Part shown: in pieces, positions 51,573-62,040 of the stretch
Numbering within the stretch: position 1 is the first letter of the stretch
Layout: each line of letters opens with the position of its first letter
DNA from: Kryptolebias marmoratus
Taxonomy: Eukaryota; Chordata; Actinopteri; Cyprinodontiformes; Rivulidae
Reading direction: 5' to 3'
Length of the DNA: 64,000 nucleotides
Assembly: GCF_001649575.2 (NCBI RefSeq)
Contig: NC_051434.1
Span: 3,709,684 to 3,773,683, forward strand
The notes under the pieces: model-generated
What the model was told of the DNA's origin: nothing
Database searches by the model: none
The model's input: only the letters and a program-made list of their open reading frames with translations
Position numbers and translations under genes: made by a program

Positions 51573-54500
51573 ATGAGGGCACAGATTGTGTTGCAGAGTG
51601 ATCTGAGTGGCCTGGTTGGCCTAGAAAAGCGCTATATAAGTACAGTCCGTTTACGATTTAACAACTGGTTTCAGTTTAAAAAGTCCAAAAACATCCCAGT
51701 TCAGGTGTTTTGCAGATGTGAGAGAGAATAGAGAATATTCTTTTGGCAGAAAAATGTCCACATAGGCAGACCAGACAACAGAGTCATAAATATCTGGACT
51801 GAAACCAAAGATAAGAAAGATCAGAAATTTCCAAAACTTAGTAGGATGTTCCAATTTAAAACTGCAGTAAAATATTAGTCACATTTTAATCTAGTGCTTA
51901 TTTCTAAATGATCTACTTATGTTCAGTCCAAAGTGTTGTTTTCTTTACTTAAGACCAGGCAGAACTTCTGGTTTAATAAATGTTAAAAGTGTATCATTAA
52001 GCCAGAGGTTAACTTTACCAGACCTCCTGATTTTTTTTTCCCCTCATAGAAGCGTGTTGATCACAAAGCTTCAGAAGTGTAGATTTAAAAAAAAGGTCCA
52101 TCTTTTTAATCCCTAACTGTAAAATAAGAGATGATAAAAAGATCATGTAAAAAAAAAGTTTGTTCTTGAAAATGTTTAAACAATTCACAGAAAACTGCAC
52201 TATGATCACTAAAATTATTGTAGTAAACTCCAACTGCAGAAAATCTATGGAGTATATTTGTTTAAATTATGTAAAGAGTTACAGGTTGATGAGTTCATCA
52301 GGTACAGAAAACAAAAAGGGTCACTTTTTAATGCTTGTATTAAATATCAGATTTAGGTAAACTGTGCCTATCTTTTATTACTTGTGGCCATTTTTGTCAG
52401 TATATTTAAATTTACAGTAGAGTGCAGAAAGTTCCCCCTTAACTCTTTATGTTTCATTTCCAAGGACCCAGACGTTCTGTTATCTTTTAAAGTGGCCCTG
52501 AGCAATAGTTTTTCAGGTTCCGAAGGTTTTTCCATGTTTTTCTCTTTGGAAATCAAATGTTTTATTCACTCACTTTCTAGTCTAACTCAGTACCTGATAA
52601 TTTTCAGAAGAACAAGCGTTTGTCCCACATAACCATTTCATTCTAAAATTCTGTCAAAATTAAAACCCATGTCGTCTAAATTGTATTATTCGCATATAAT
52701 CACAGATTAATTCACTTTATAACCACTTTATAGTTAACATTGCTATATTTTGACAGTCAGCTTTTCATCTGTTTACTAAAGTGTGTAACAAATTATAGTT
52801 AGTGTTTGACTGAGATTGCCTTCAGAAGCATTAACAACTTCAGGAGTCCTGTAGTGACTGTAACTTGAATATGACTGCAGGTTATTATAAAAGAAAAAGG
52901 TTAAAATCAATGTAATGACTCCAGATTCCTCAGGCTGAATTAAACTACCCTCCTCTAACACCACTGTCTTCAAACTGTGATATAAGTACTACAGATGGTA
53001 CTCAAGATCCCTCCCTCAGAAGAACTTCTGGTATCGATTATTTATAAGGTGAGTAACAGGCTACTTAATTGTTACAAGCTGAACTATGGTATAAAGCTAA
53101 AAAGCAAAGACAGCAAAAAAGACAAGTTGTCCAAACCAAAAATATATGCATATCATATGGAAGTGTAAAAGAAATATTTTAGGTAACCTAGCAGAAACTG
53201 AAATCAATAATAGTTAAATGATTTGTATAGTAAAGTCTCTATACAGCATGATACAAACAAAAGGTGTGAAACAGTGATAATTTATGGTATCTCAAATTTA
53301 TATTCAGGGGCAGAGAAAGAACTAAAACTCTACACCTTTCAACTGTGGATGGATTTGGACCAGATTGCTCATTTCTGTTCCATATGAATACAAGCTTGTA
53401 CTAATATTCTGAATGTTTGTCAGGAGGGTTGTAGTATTTTATGATGTGGTATTTGCTATAAAAACGCAGAGAACAGTTTCACAAATGTGGTTCAGAAAAC
53501 ACTAACTGTTTTCTACAAATAAAACAAACTTTCCTGCACATTATCAAGTAACATTTAGTTCATTTTGCCTAATTTACAAAAATTATTGCGAAAGATTTTA
53601 ATCTCAAGATCTGCACCTGTGGAATGTAGTGCATGTGTGTGTGTATGTGTGAGCATGAGTGTAAGTGTGTGTCCAAACACCCTGCGGCGGTGAGTGGGCT
53701 GCTTTAGTCAAGTCATGGCAGGAGTTACAGAGCTTTGGTATGTGAACAAAGTGAAAAAGATAAAATAAATGAAAGTTTAAAATTGGGCCTAACTGCACTT
53801 CTGTGGATAAGAGAAACAAAAGGAGAATTAACTGGAATGTGCCTGCTTTAAGTCTTTATATCCAGTTGTTTTGTTTTTTTCTTGTATTTAGAGATGAAAC
53901 AGCATACCTGCAGCAACACGACACCAGACACCCTGCAGCAGTAACACCCACGTTCTTCAGCAAAGTCACTCTACTGTCCTCACAATCTTTATAAAAGGTC
54001 ACTTATTCTGTTTAACATTTTCATCTGATTTCAAATTAGATTCTAGCATTAGGAGTTAAAAAGGCCTAAAGAATAATGGTGAAACTTCTGTATACAAACT
54101 GTTTTTACCTTAGATTTGAAGCTTTTATAGATATTCTGGGTTTTTATTTGATGTAAAAGCAATCTCAGTGGCATTTTAAACTCAGTGCCAGTTTTGGGAA
54201 AGTCCTTTCCTGTTTTGGCAAGAAAATGGCTCCCATTTCATGCCAAAATCTTACAGTGGTTTGTATAAATGCCTGACCTAAAGGCCAACCTTTAAACGCT
54301 GACCATGGGCCAGAGATCACTTATGACAATCAAAACTAAAAAGTCTAAATGACTCTCACTTCTACAGTACAGCAGAGACTGAGCTCTGCCTCATCTTTAC
54401 AGATAAATCATATTACTGTCATCATCAGTCTGCAGCTGTAGAGCTGCTAAGAAAAAAAAGAGGAAGCACTCAACTCATGACTCACAGCTGAGGGTCCTTT

Positions 54501-57500
54501 TAGACTGAGCTACTGCAGCCACAATCATTCAAAATATTTAACAGCCACCTGCAGCCTCACTGTAAGACAACCAGAACTCAGAACTACCAAAGAGGAACAG
54601 TGGGAGTTTTTCTCTACTGAAGCTGCACGTCATAAATATGAAGAGCTACAGATTAAACACTTGAACTATCATCCATTCACAGAGGAGATACAGGTGTCCT
54701 CTTAGGATGTCCTGAGAATGAGTTCAACCAAAAAATAAACCCTCTTTTAAATCTGTGGAAACTCCCAGCAATCAGTAAGTGGGGTTCAGCTGCATGAAAT
54801 CCGGCAGCTTCTTGCAGATTTGTGCTGAGAAGTTTGCTGTTTTAGAATCCAGCGACTATAAAACTACTATAAAAATTAACTTCATCTTTCTAATAAACTT
54901 CCTCATTCTCATTCTCATTCTCATGATGAAATCTCCATCTTTTCATATAGGACTGTTCACTTGGATGAACAAACCATAATGTAAAGTTCTGTTTTAAACA
55001 ATAACAATATTTTTTTGCAGTACGCCTTAAACTGCCCGTTTTAAAGTAAAGTGTGAAGACTGACCGAAGTGTGGCCAAGATGAGAGGCAGAAATGAAATG
55101 CAAGGAAAGTTTAACAAAGGTGTGATGTTTTAGGTCCCACGCAGTAAACAGAAGGTTTATTTAAGACCACGGCCAATCTGTGGCTAAATAAATAAATAAT
55201 TAGTCCTGAACTAAAGCTAGTTTTTTTCAAGTCAAACCTGCGTAAGTTATTTTTCTGATGAATTGTCTAAATCTGGCAGAGAGGATTGTAAGGAGTTTAA
55301 ATTCACATTTAACCTCTTTGTTGTAATCCCTTTTTTTTAAAAGAATTATTGGGTTTCCTAATTGAAACTCAAGTCATCAATACAAAGGCAGCTGGTTCTG
55401 CTTGGTGTCATTTAAAGAGTTTATTTTAAAATATCTAGTCAAACTTGTCTAAATCACCTTTCAGGTAATTTCTGTTTTCAGTACCTGATAGCAAACCTGA
55501 TTTACAAGTTCTTATGTGGAATTGTGCTAAAAGAATCTTACACCTAGGAACTTTCACGGATTACTTTCAACACAACAGTACATTTACACTTTTCAGAATA
55601 AAATCCATTATTTTAGTAGTTAAAAGATTATTTAAAAAAACACATTTCTGGCAATCACATGCATTTCTTCAAACATATCTCGACTTTGTGGCATTTTGCT
55701 TTATTCAGTGAAGAAAAAAGTCCAGTGTTTTAAAGTTTTCTTTCAGAATTATAAACTGCTGTTTGCTTTCTTGCTGTCAAACAAACATTCACTTCCTGGC
55801 TCTTATTTAAGGGCATCTTCTCCCACAGTGATGTAGCAGCATGCACACACTGTCACAGCACTGCCAGCCTGCATCCCATTCATAAAGACACCTAACAGGA
55901 TGGACGCAGCGTGCTCAGGAAAAGATGGATCAAAGTGCATTCACATTACTGTATCGACGCAGGAAACCTGAGCTGCTCTCACTCACCAGTATTCTGTTCT
56001 CCACCTTGTCACCTTTGACCTCCAGCTGGACTTTGCGCCTCAGGGTCAGTTTCACCCTCCGACCCACCGCCTCCCGCACGCTCTCTTCAACACAGGGCGG
56101 AGAAAGAAAAATTAACACGGGAGGTCACATTACAGATAATTACACAATGAGTACACACATTTCACTTGGGAGGTGTCAGTGCCTGCAGCTCTATCAATTA
56201 ATGTCGATATATTTACCTTTTTTTTCTTGTACAATAAAGATCACATATAGAGGTCAGTATTCCTTGAAGGAATGCATATCAGCCGCCATCTTTCAGGCCT
56301 GTGTTTTAGACCAAGATCAACTTATGTTGAGAAATTTGGGTGTAACCTTGAAAATGACATTTTTAATTGGATTGAGTCCAAAGTGAATCAGTTTTAGGTG
56401 TACATCCTGAGAATATTTACTAAAAGTTTCATTAAAATTCATTCAGTGGTTCATGAATTATTTTGCTAACAGAAAGAGTTGACTCAACTCAACTAGTTGT
56501 TATTTCAGAGTGAACATACTATTTTATTGAGCTCTACTTTGAATAGTGAGAAATCTAAAGAAAACTTCACAGAAACAATATCTGCATTAGCTGTAGGAGT
56601 TGTGGAAAACTTCTGTCTCTGTAGCAGTGGAAAAAAAAAAAAAAAACCTACCCAGAAACAGATGGAAAGAAAAGGGGGGAGGGGGAAATTGTAGGAGTTA
56701 TTAAATTTTACAGACAGAAAGCAGGAGATGACGAATGAGAAGAAAGCTGGAGGAAAAAGGTAACATGAAGGTGAAATTCGGGTACGTTTGGGAGGAGTGT
56801 GACAGTGTGTTGTACTCGGGATGAAGAATGGGCAGTAATCTGCATGAGAACTCAGGGCCGCCTTCATGACATCATGCTCTTTTCCTCCAGTCTGAACTCA
56901 GACTTACGATGAGGTCATGAAAAGAACCAAAACGTTACGGCACGAAGCAGCAAAGAGGCTGATCAGAAACACATGGGCTTCTTCTACATCCAACTCACTC
57001 ACATGAGAACTATGATCTTTCCTAATTAGTTTAGAACCTCTGACAAGAAAAAGTAAAACAAAGTTTTCTCTCAAATTCTACAGTCATGGAACGACTCAGT
57101 CTAAAAAAACATCTGACGAAAGAAGAAACAAGAAACATCCTCTAGTTTCTTAAAATGTATCAGGTATTTAAAACCTGGCAGCAGTATGAATTTAGAACTG
57201 TATTAAAATCATTGGATGCTGTCTGTTGACTCCTGGCCCCCATCCTGAGCTTGGTTCTGATTCCGTTTCAGGTTTCTTCCTGTGTAAAAGGACTCATTTC
57301 TTTCCACTGTTGCCAACGTGCTGCTCAGGATGCAGGATTGCAACAAAGTGGTGAATTTGACACAATCTGCTGGCTTCTTTTGAAAGATACTTGGTTACTA
57401 TTTGGCATTTTAGAATGAACTGTATGTGAAGGTATTGCATCGTAATTGGACTGAAGTGACTGTAATTAGATTTGAATCTAAATCTGTTTTGAACTTTGCT

Positions 57501-59363
57501 GTAAATTAGCAGAATATACTGTGAATAAACTGAACCAAATTATTCAATACAGTTTATATTGCTTTGCAATAGCCTGAGTTTTGTAATCAAAGGAGTTTCA
57601 GCAGTTTAGTGTCTTAAGTACAGTTCTCTGTCATAAAAGCTCTTATTTACAATATTGTCAGTTCTTTATCATTAACTCAGAATTGAATAAACTTTGACCT
57701 TCATATCCATCACCACCTCCTTCAACCAAAATAGGTTGGTGAAACAGTTCCACTTTAAATGAGCAGTTTGAAAAGAGCAAGGTATAAAAGACAAATGTAT
57801 CCTCCGGGTCTAAAAAATAAGGCCAATGCAGAACTAATTATTGCTGCATTTCTAATTATTGGTCAGCAGGGGGCAACTCATGTCATTGGAAAAAGAAACT
57901 TTAAAATCTTTAAGATAACAAACCTTTTCTAACCAATATTTGGTACCTATCACTAGTATCTGTTTTTTTATAACTAGATAATAGGATTTTAAATAGTAGT
58001 CCTATTTAAAAGACAACAGAAGACAGCATGGTAAACTTTAGGGTGAGAGCACCTTGTAATTGACAAATGCCTATCTTATAGTTAAACATAAATCTGCTGT
58101 TTTCTGTCAGATCAACTTGTTTGTAACAAAGTGATCTGTTAACAAGTTAAACAGCTATAATGGCTAACTCGGAAAAATGCATTTATGTCTTTGTCAGTGC
58201 TTAGCTTTCTTGAGCGAAAGGCACACTTTTCTTTCTATCCTCACTTTTTTTTTACCCTTCTCAGTTTTTATTCGTTCAGCATCTGAGCTCAAAAAAGTGC
58301 CGATCTGACAAGCCTATTTTTTTTTTGTTTTCCAGTTTTGAATTACTGATGATAAAGCGCATCAGGTCACTCAGTACCATCACAACCAAAACTAGGGTTG
58401 GCAACAAAAAGCCTCATTCATCGTCCAGTCCGGAGACGTATAGTGTGATATTGGGCTGCAGACAGCATAACACAGAGCACAAGGTTGTGAGTCAGCATCC
58501 CCATGCAGAACTGGGTTTAGTTTTATTGGTAATGAATGAAACAAGGCTTATACTGTATATTATTATTACCTGAAAGCACAAGACCAATTCTGCAACTAGG
58601 CTTATTTGTATTCTTTTATAGAAACCATGACGAATAGTTTTTTCTTTCTTCATTCAGCAAAAAACTGGGCCAACATAGCAGAAACCAACACTTTAGTCCA
58701 AAATTAAGTGACTCTAAAGGTCAACATAAGTCAAACACGAGCCAAACATGCCAAGAAAAACACAATGTTTAACTTTAGGTCAACAGTTTACCTTAGTTTC
58801 TACGAGGAAATTGCAGTGATTTACTGTTATTGTTGAGACTCAGTCATCCAGGCAGTCTGTGTTGATAATATCTCACAATCCAAAGGAATTTCACAGGACA
58901 CACCCCTTTTCCAAAGCCCTGACTCCACTTCTCAGATAAGGAAGTTGGAGAGCAGAAACGTAAAGGTAGCCAGAAAAACCCCTCAGGGCATGAAAATAAC
59001 TTGTTTTCTTTTTTTTTCACTGAAATGCAGCAACAATAAGAAAACTTGTGCTCTGCTATAGTTAATGACATACACTGATAAATCAGTTATGATTTATGTT
59101 TGTTATTCAATAAAACTTCAGCTTCTCACTCAAACTTTAAAGTAAGCAGGGTTCTATAACCTGCATATTTATTTCTTCTGTGCCAATGATAAATGTTTAT
59201 TCTGGTCGTTTATTTTTAACCTTAAAAATAATCATATAATGCAAACCTAAATATTTCCACCTAAGGTGTAGCTTCAGTTTGAAAAGCTGTCTCTGAGCTG
59301 ATTAGTTAACGTTATAGTTAAGTTCTCTAACTTACCGAAAAGTTCGTCTGATTTCTCCTCCAT
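32355..59363 (-). CDS. carmil1: CARMIL1, capping protein regulator (LRRC16A)
   Basis: A 38-exon gene whose phases all join, 4335 nt including TGA, 1444 aa (human 1371). CARMIL1 binds actin capping protein and lowers its affinity for barbed ends, promoting lamellipodia, macropinocytosis and Rac signalling at the plasma membrane. Domains in order: N-terminal PH-like domain (about 10-120), leucine-rich repeats (about 177-652), helical dimerisation domain (about 653-857), and a disordered tail with the capping-protein-interacting motif [17 protein letters not shown] (about 998-1014) and the downstream CSI motif [11 protein letters not shown] (about 1206-1216). Tell-tale CARMIL1 words are [19 protein letters not shown] and VQDHLNSL. 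The tail diverges most and ends [14 protein letters not shown]2 and CARMIL3 match less well throughout. Exon coordinates are given in the four part entries. Confidence 0.97.
32734..34255 (-). other. carmil1 intron 36
   Basis: A 1.5-kb intron between the last exons. It is largely AT-rich and contains an interspersed TTTAGCT-rich repeat (33060-33330). Confidence 0.8.
33060..33330. repeat. TTTAGCT-rich interspersed repeat, second copy
   Basis: Loose tandem words such as TTTTAGCTGTTAGCTACTG, TAGCTACCATTTTGCT and TTTTAGCATGTAGCTACAG, followed by TTCAGCTTTTTCAACAG. It shares words and order with 27580-27745. Class unknown, noncoding, in carmil1 intron 36. Confidence 0.6.
36789..39186 (-). CDS. carmil1: carmil1 exons 24-30 (helical dimerisation domain)
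   Basis: Exons: 39088-39186, 38860-38988, 38502-38624, 38200-38375, 37212-37299, 36956-37114, 36789-36855. They encode [82 protein letters not shown] and [20 protein letters not shown]. These are the antiparallel helices through which CARMIL dimerises. Exon 29 (53 codons) is charged and poorly conserved. Exon 30 ([20 protein letters not shown]) leads into the tail. Confidence 0.95.
38160..38186. repeat. CA microsatellite next to carmil1 exon 27 donor
   Basis: An interrupted CA run 8 bp from the exon 27 donor (GTCTGA, 38194-38199). On the coding strand it reads as a TG run just downstream of the splice site. Confidence 0.9.
38452..38490. repeat. ATT/AAT palindromic microsatellite
   Basis: TTATTATTATTG followed by TTAATAATAATAATAATAAA, an inverted arrangement of trinucleotide repeats in carmil1 intron 26, close to exon 26. 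Confidence 0.85.
38730..38803. mobile_element. Tc1/mariner-type element terminus, fragment
   Basis: AAGGGGGTGAATACTTTTTA then TAGGGACTGTA closely resembles the terminal inverted repeat of fish Tc1-like transposons, and ends at a TA dinucleotide. The upstream AATAAAAGTATAAAACATCT also fits. Only one end is present, in carmil1 intron 25. Confidence 0.65.
39281..43999 (-). CDS. carmil1: carmil1 exons 8-23 (leucine-rich repeat domain)
   Basis: Exons: 43926-43999, 43639-43714, 43409-43497, 42668-42762, 42059-42145, 41803-41906, 41527-41604, 41313-41389, 40971-41075, 40587-40656, 40368-40449, 40171-40270, 40038-40092, 39718-39890, 39448-39516, 39281-39374. They encode residues of about 177-652, the horseshoe of 16 or so leucine-rich repeats. 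Diagnostic stretches are [65 protein letters not shown] and [20 protein letters not shown], all very close to mammalian CARMIL1. Introns are mostly short. Confidence 0.96.
42203..42217 (+). promoter_or_regulatory. CTCF-like motif in carmil1 intron 11
   Basis: CCAGCAGAGGGCGCA matches the CTCF core consensus (CCASYAGRKGGCRS) at nearly every position. Occupancy is unknown. Confidence 0.45.
42619..42650. repeat. TG microsatellite next to carmil1 exon 11 donor
   Basis: A run of about 16 TG units on the plus strand. On the coding strand it is a CA run starting about 17 nt past the exon 11 donor (GTTGAA, 42662-42667). Confidence 0.95.
44508..59363 (-). CDS. carmil1: carmil1 exons 1-7 (PH-like domain and linker)
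   Basis: Exons: 59336-59363, 55987-56084, 49879-49929, 45380-45439, 45163-45284, 44672-44769, 44508-44578. The protein starts [20 protein letters not shown], then [16 protein letters not shown], a clear CARMIL1 N-terminus. Exon 3 gives [17 protein letters not shown] and exon 4 [12 protein letters not shown]. Together these form the PH-like domain that binds acidic phospholipids. Exon 5 ends with donor GTAGGT, and exon 6 completes the split Val codon, giving [17 protein letters not shown]. Exon 7 gives [20 protein letters not shown]. Introns 1-3 are the large ones (3.3, 6.1 and 4.4 kb). Confidence 0.95.
45736..45905 (+). mobile_element. degenerate Tc1/mariner-like transposon remnant (tentative)
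   Basis: The order of words CCTGACCTCAGCCTCATCCA, then ACGCCCTCACGGCTGACATG, then GGAGGCTGCTGTGAACAC recalls the 3' transposase region of fish mariner-like elements, where an Asp-Leu-Asn-Pro motif is followed by the C-terminus. It is heavily decayed and has no open frame. Assignment is from word resemblance only. Confidence 0.4.
46374..46395. repeat. GA microsatellite
   Basis: An AG run of about ten units within a longer purine-rich region (to about 46490) in carmil1 intron 3. Confidence 0.9.
50049..50598. mobile_element. non-autonomous DNA transposon, superfamily unassigned
   Basis: The ends form an imperfect inverted repeat: left TGCAAAAAGTAAGTTACCAA with AAAAAATGTTGGGACAT, right (reverse complement) TTGCAACTCTGACTCAAAAA with ATGTTTGGATATAG. 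The interior has words common in a widespread fish element (TTGTCAATTAACCTAATTAG, TGTCACTGTCCCAACTTTTT, ATTTGAAAATCATTGCATTT). About 550 bp, no coding capacity. Confidence 0.65.
51353..51655 (+). mobile_element. tRNA-derived SINE
   Basis: The head resembles a tRNA: A-box-like TGGTTCAGTGG at about 51359-51369 and B-box GGTTTGATTCC at 51403-51413. It is followed by a body containing a TG microsatellite (51541-51567) and the tail AGAAAAGCGCTATATAAGTA then CAGTCCGTTTAC, which is common in fish SINEs. It is a single copy in carmil1 intron 2. It is not a functional tRNA gene. Confidence 0.8.
54903..54923. repeat. CATTCT hexamer tandem repeat
   Basis: About three and a half copies of CATTCT in carmil1 intron 2. 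Confidence 0.85.
56258..56475 (+). repeat. dispersed repeat, copy 3 (TTCCTTGAAGGA family)
   Basis: This shares TTCCTTGAAGGA, a CATCTTTCAGGCC-like word, ATTGAGTCCAAA and GGTTCATGAATTATTTTGCT with the copy at 4405-4715, in the same order, with a shorter middle. Class unassigned. Confidence 0.6.
57238..57540 (+). repeat. teleost interspersed repeat, degenerate
   Basis: Contains GGTTTCTTCCTGTGTAAAAG, TTTCCACTGTTGCCAACGTG and CTGCTCAGGATGCAGGATTG, a word order I associate with a very abundant fish repeat whose intact copies end in a GCGCTATATAAATAAA-like tail. The tail here is decayed. It is noncoding, in carmil1 intron 1. Confidence 0.5.
57862..57875 (+). promoter_or_regulatory. CTCF-like core word
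   Basis: TCAGCAGGGGGCAA resembles the CTCF core but has a weaker left part than the site at 42203. Unsupported by anything beyond sequence. Confidence 0.25.
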
Positions 59364-59600
59364 GTCTTCTGCCGGGGTAAACTCCAAGGAGAGGCCGGCG
59401 GAGAGCGCAGCAGAAGCGGGTAAACTCGGGCAGAGAGGGGGGGGTTGGAGAAGGACCTTCAACCGGGAGGGGCTGCAGAAAACCTGGCAAAGGTGTAGTC
59501 CTGTTTTCTGTGGTTACCTGTCGACACCTCGCTGCTTACCTAACTGTTTCTGTCCGCCACCATCCTGTTACTGTTTACTTTTGTGTTGCAGCAGCAGGAA
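59364..59600 (-). promoter_or_regulatory. carmil1 5' UTR and promoter region (candidate)
   Basis: Sequence directly upstream of the carmil1 ATG (59361-59363) is GC-richer than its surroundings, with several CpGs and a G-run (GAGAGGGGGGGG near 59433). No TATA box is evident. The transcription start is not determinable here. Confidence 0.45.
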
Positions 59601-60248
59601 GCGCTCAGAGGCGTAAACACGCCGAGGAAAGGTGCTCTGACTGAGAAACTTATGGCCCCAAAGTGTCGACAGTTTGTGCGTGCACGAAAACAAATCACGC
59701 AGGCACATTTCTTCACTCACGCACACTTCAGTGCGTCTTTCCTTTCCGTCCAAGTTTGTTTATGCTGCTAAAAGTGGAACAACCCTGACACCTGCTGCTC
59801 ATTCAGGCGTGTTACAACCCATCCAACCCCAGCTGGCACCGAACTCAGGGATAAATGGATCACTGGGTGCATGGCTGTGGGCCATAAAGTAACAAATCTG
59901 CAGAATAGTGCATTTAAAAACATCTGTCCTTGGCCAAAGCGCTATACATAGAAAACAGCTAAATAAAAACAAATAATGGTAAAACCCATGAAATAAACAA
60001 CAACAACATTTAAATGATAATTCAACTCTCCTGGTGAATTTAAAGCCAATCAGTAGTCTGTCTGATATGTTGGGACAGTTTGTTTCACAGTTTACAGGTT
60101 GCATCTGCAAAGTCCTCCTGATCACCTCTGTGTACCAGCCTGGTCCTCAGAACGATTAAAGCAAACAGATCTGAGAGATCTGGAGGGCCTGTAAGGCTTC
60201 AGGAGGTCAGACAAATACACAGGAACCTGTCCATTAGGTGCCTTATGT

Positions 60249-60555
60249 CAATGATTCCCAAAGTCAGGGTCAGGACCCCAATGTGGGTCACCCAACACCA
60301 AGCAGGGGTCCTTAGATAATCTCCAGATATAAAGTTACAATTAAAAACCCAGTTTTTATGATATATTTACACCATAATTGTTACAGAGGATTGTAATACA
60401 AGTCATTTAATGATTTAAAAAATAGAAAAATGGATGCTAAGACTGTTTGTGTTGTCATTAGCACGTTTGGATATTTAAACATCCAACAGATGGGATCACA
60501 CAAGTTTGTCACAGTTATTTTATGGGTCGGAAGCTGAAAAGTTTGGGAACCACTG
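60249..60555. mobile_element. non-autonomous hAT-type MITE with 8-bp target duplication
   Basis: The left end CAATGATTCCCAAAG and right end GTTTGGGAACCACTG form an imperfect inverted repeat of the CAGTGGTTCCCAAAC type usual in hAT elements. The flanks are CCTTATGT (60241-60248) and CCTTATAT (60556-60563), an 8-bp duplication with one mismatch, as expected for hAT. 307 bp, noncoding. Confidence 0.85.
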
Positions 60556-60921
60556 CCTTATATACTACATCAATGTCAAAACTTTAAAATCTGAAGATGG
60601 CTTTGAATTTTACCAGAGGATGCATACAAGGATTTTACAGAAATACTATGTCACAACAAAAAGGTTGTAGATTAACTGATGCAGCATGCTTACATGCTTA
60701 TTGTCCACTATGTGCCCAAATTTAGAAATAAACATCATTGTGTGCTACTGATTCAAACACTAGATGGAGAGAAAGTGTCATAAGTGTTTTTTTGTTTGTT
60801 TTTTTAAACTGGGAGCATACTAACTACTAGTTAGGCTGTCCTCATTCAGTCCCATTGAACTCCTACATATTACCTATATGTCTGCAACTGTTGGAAGGTT
60901 AGGGATGTGCAAGTTTGTTTG

Positions 60922-60978
60922 GCTGTTTGCAGTGCGTTTAGCTGTGTGCAGTGCGTTTAGCTGTTTGCAGTGCATTTG
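60922..60978. repeat. 19-bp minisatellite, three units
   Basis: GCTGTTTGCAGTGCGTTTA, then GCTGTGTGCAGTGCGTTTA, then GCTGTTTGCAGTGCATTTG. Confidence 0.9.
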
Positions 60979-61869
60979 CAGCTGTCAGCCACCGTCAAAA
61001 AGGTGAATTACCTGGATGCAGACCAGGGTAGGTGCATTTAAAGTGTTTTGCAGTTCAGTTGTAAAGCCTTTCCTCTCAGTCACCAGTAATACTGCCACCT
61101 GATCTATTTACATTTTTATTTTATATTTTTTAATTGTTTAATATTGTAGGAAGTGGTATTCATGTTATTTTGCTGGTTTACCTTTTATATAGTGACAATA
61201 AAATGACCACAAACTCCACCACTCCTTCCTCATTCCTTAAAATAAAGATTCTTTCCTCCTTTTTTCACAGTGTCTTTAAACAAACTCATAGGAGGCTAAA
61301 GTTCTACATATATACTATTTTACATGTACACAACAAAAGGAACATTTGTAACTGATGGTTAGTAGATAATATTTTCCCAAAGCTGCTGCGAGATCATGAT
61401 GCATTTCCTGTTCGTGAGATTTTGCTAATATGCAGGTTTGAAAGGGAAATCAGAGGAAGCTGTAGTGTACACACAGATATTTTGAATATGCCCCAAACAG
61501 GAAGAACACATCATTGAATTCAGGGTTAATGTTTGAATTAAAAAGGAAGTACAGGGCAGAATATCACAAAACCAGTACTTGATGCCTGTGTCTTATCTGT
61601 TATGTATATTTAACTGTAATTCATTTTCTTACAGTCGCTTGCTGTAAAAGTCATGTGGCACTAGTTTATTAAAGGAAATTGACTTGGCTTCAGTGGAAAA
61701 TACCCAATGCGTACATTTACAAATACATTTGAATGTCTAATAATAGATTTAAGGCCCATGCAGGTGGCACAATTCCCTCCAACTCTTCAACAAAGTGAGA
61801 TTACTACCTTTTAGGCAAATTTACTTTTGGTTGCAGGAACAGAAACCGCAACATGCAGCAGTGCACTCG

Positions 61870-62040
61870 CTTACAAAAAATTCCCACGAAATTCACATTT
61901 GATCACATGTGATTCCCATTTTCCACATATGGTTCACATAATCCACAAAAAAACCACATGTTTTCACATGTGGAAATGTGGGAATCACATGTGATCACAT
62001 GTGAAAGTCACATGTGATTTTCATGGGATTTTTTGTAAGG
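61870..62040. mobile_element. palindromic MITE with CACATGTG repeats
   Basis: The left end CTTACAAAAAATTCCCACGA pairs with the right end (reverse complement CCTTACAAAAAATCCCATGA), and the pairing continues inward through TCACATGTGA words, making a long imperfect hairpin of about 170 bp. CACATGTG occurs at 61904, 61965, 61986, 61996 and 62009. A target duplication is not clear. Confidence 0.8.

Larger units (their letters stand above)
49930..55986 (-). other. carmil1 intron 2
   Basis: A 6.1-kb intron containing a non-autonomous DNA transposon (about 50049-50598), a tRNA-derived SINE (51353-51655), a TG-rich tract (about 53631-53671), and a CATTCT hexamer repeat (54903-54923). The rest is AT-rich with no supported exon. 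Confidence 0.75.
56085..59335 (-). other. carmil1 intron 1
   Basis: A 3.25-kb intron with a dispersed repeat (56258-56475), an A-rich tract (56630-56646), a second dispersed repeat (57238-57540) and a CTCF-like word (57862-57875). No exon was found. Confidence 0.8.
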
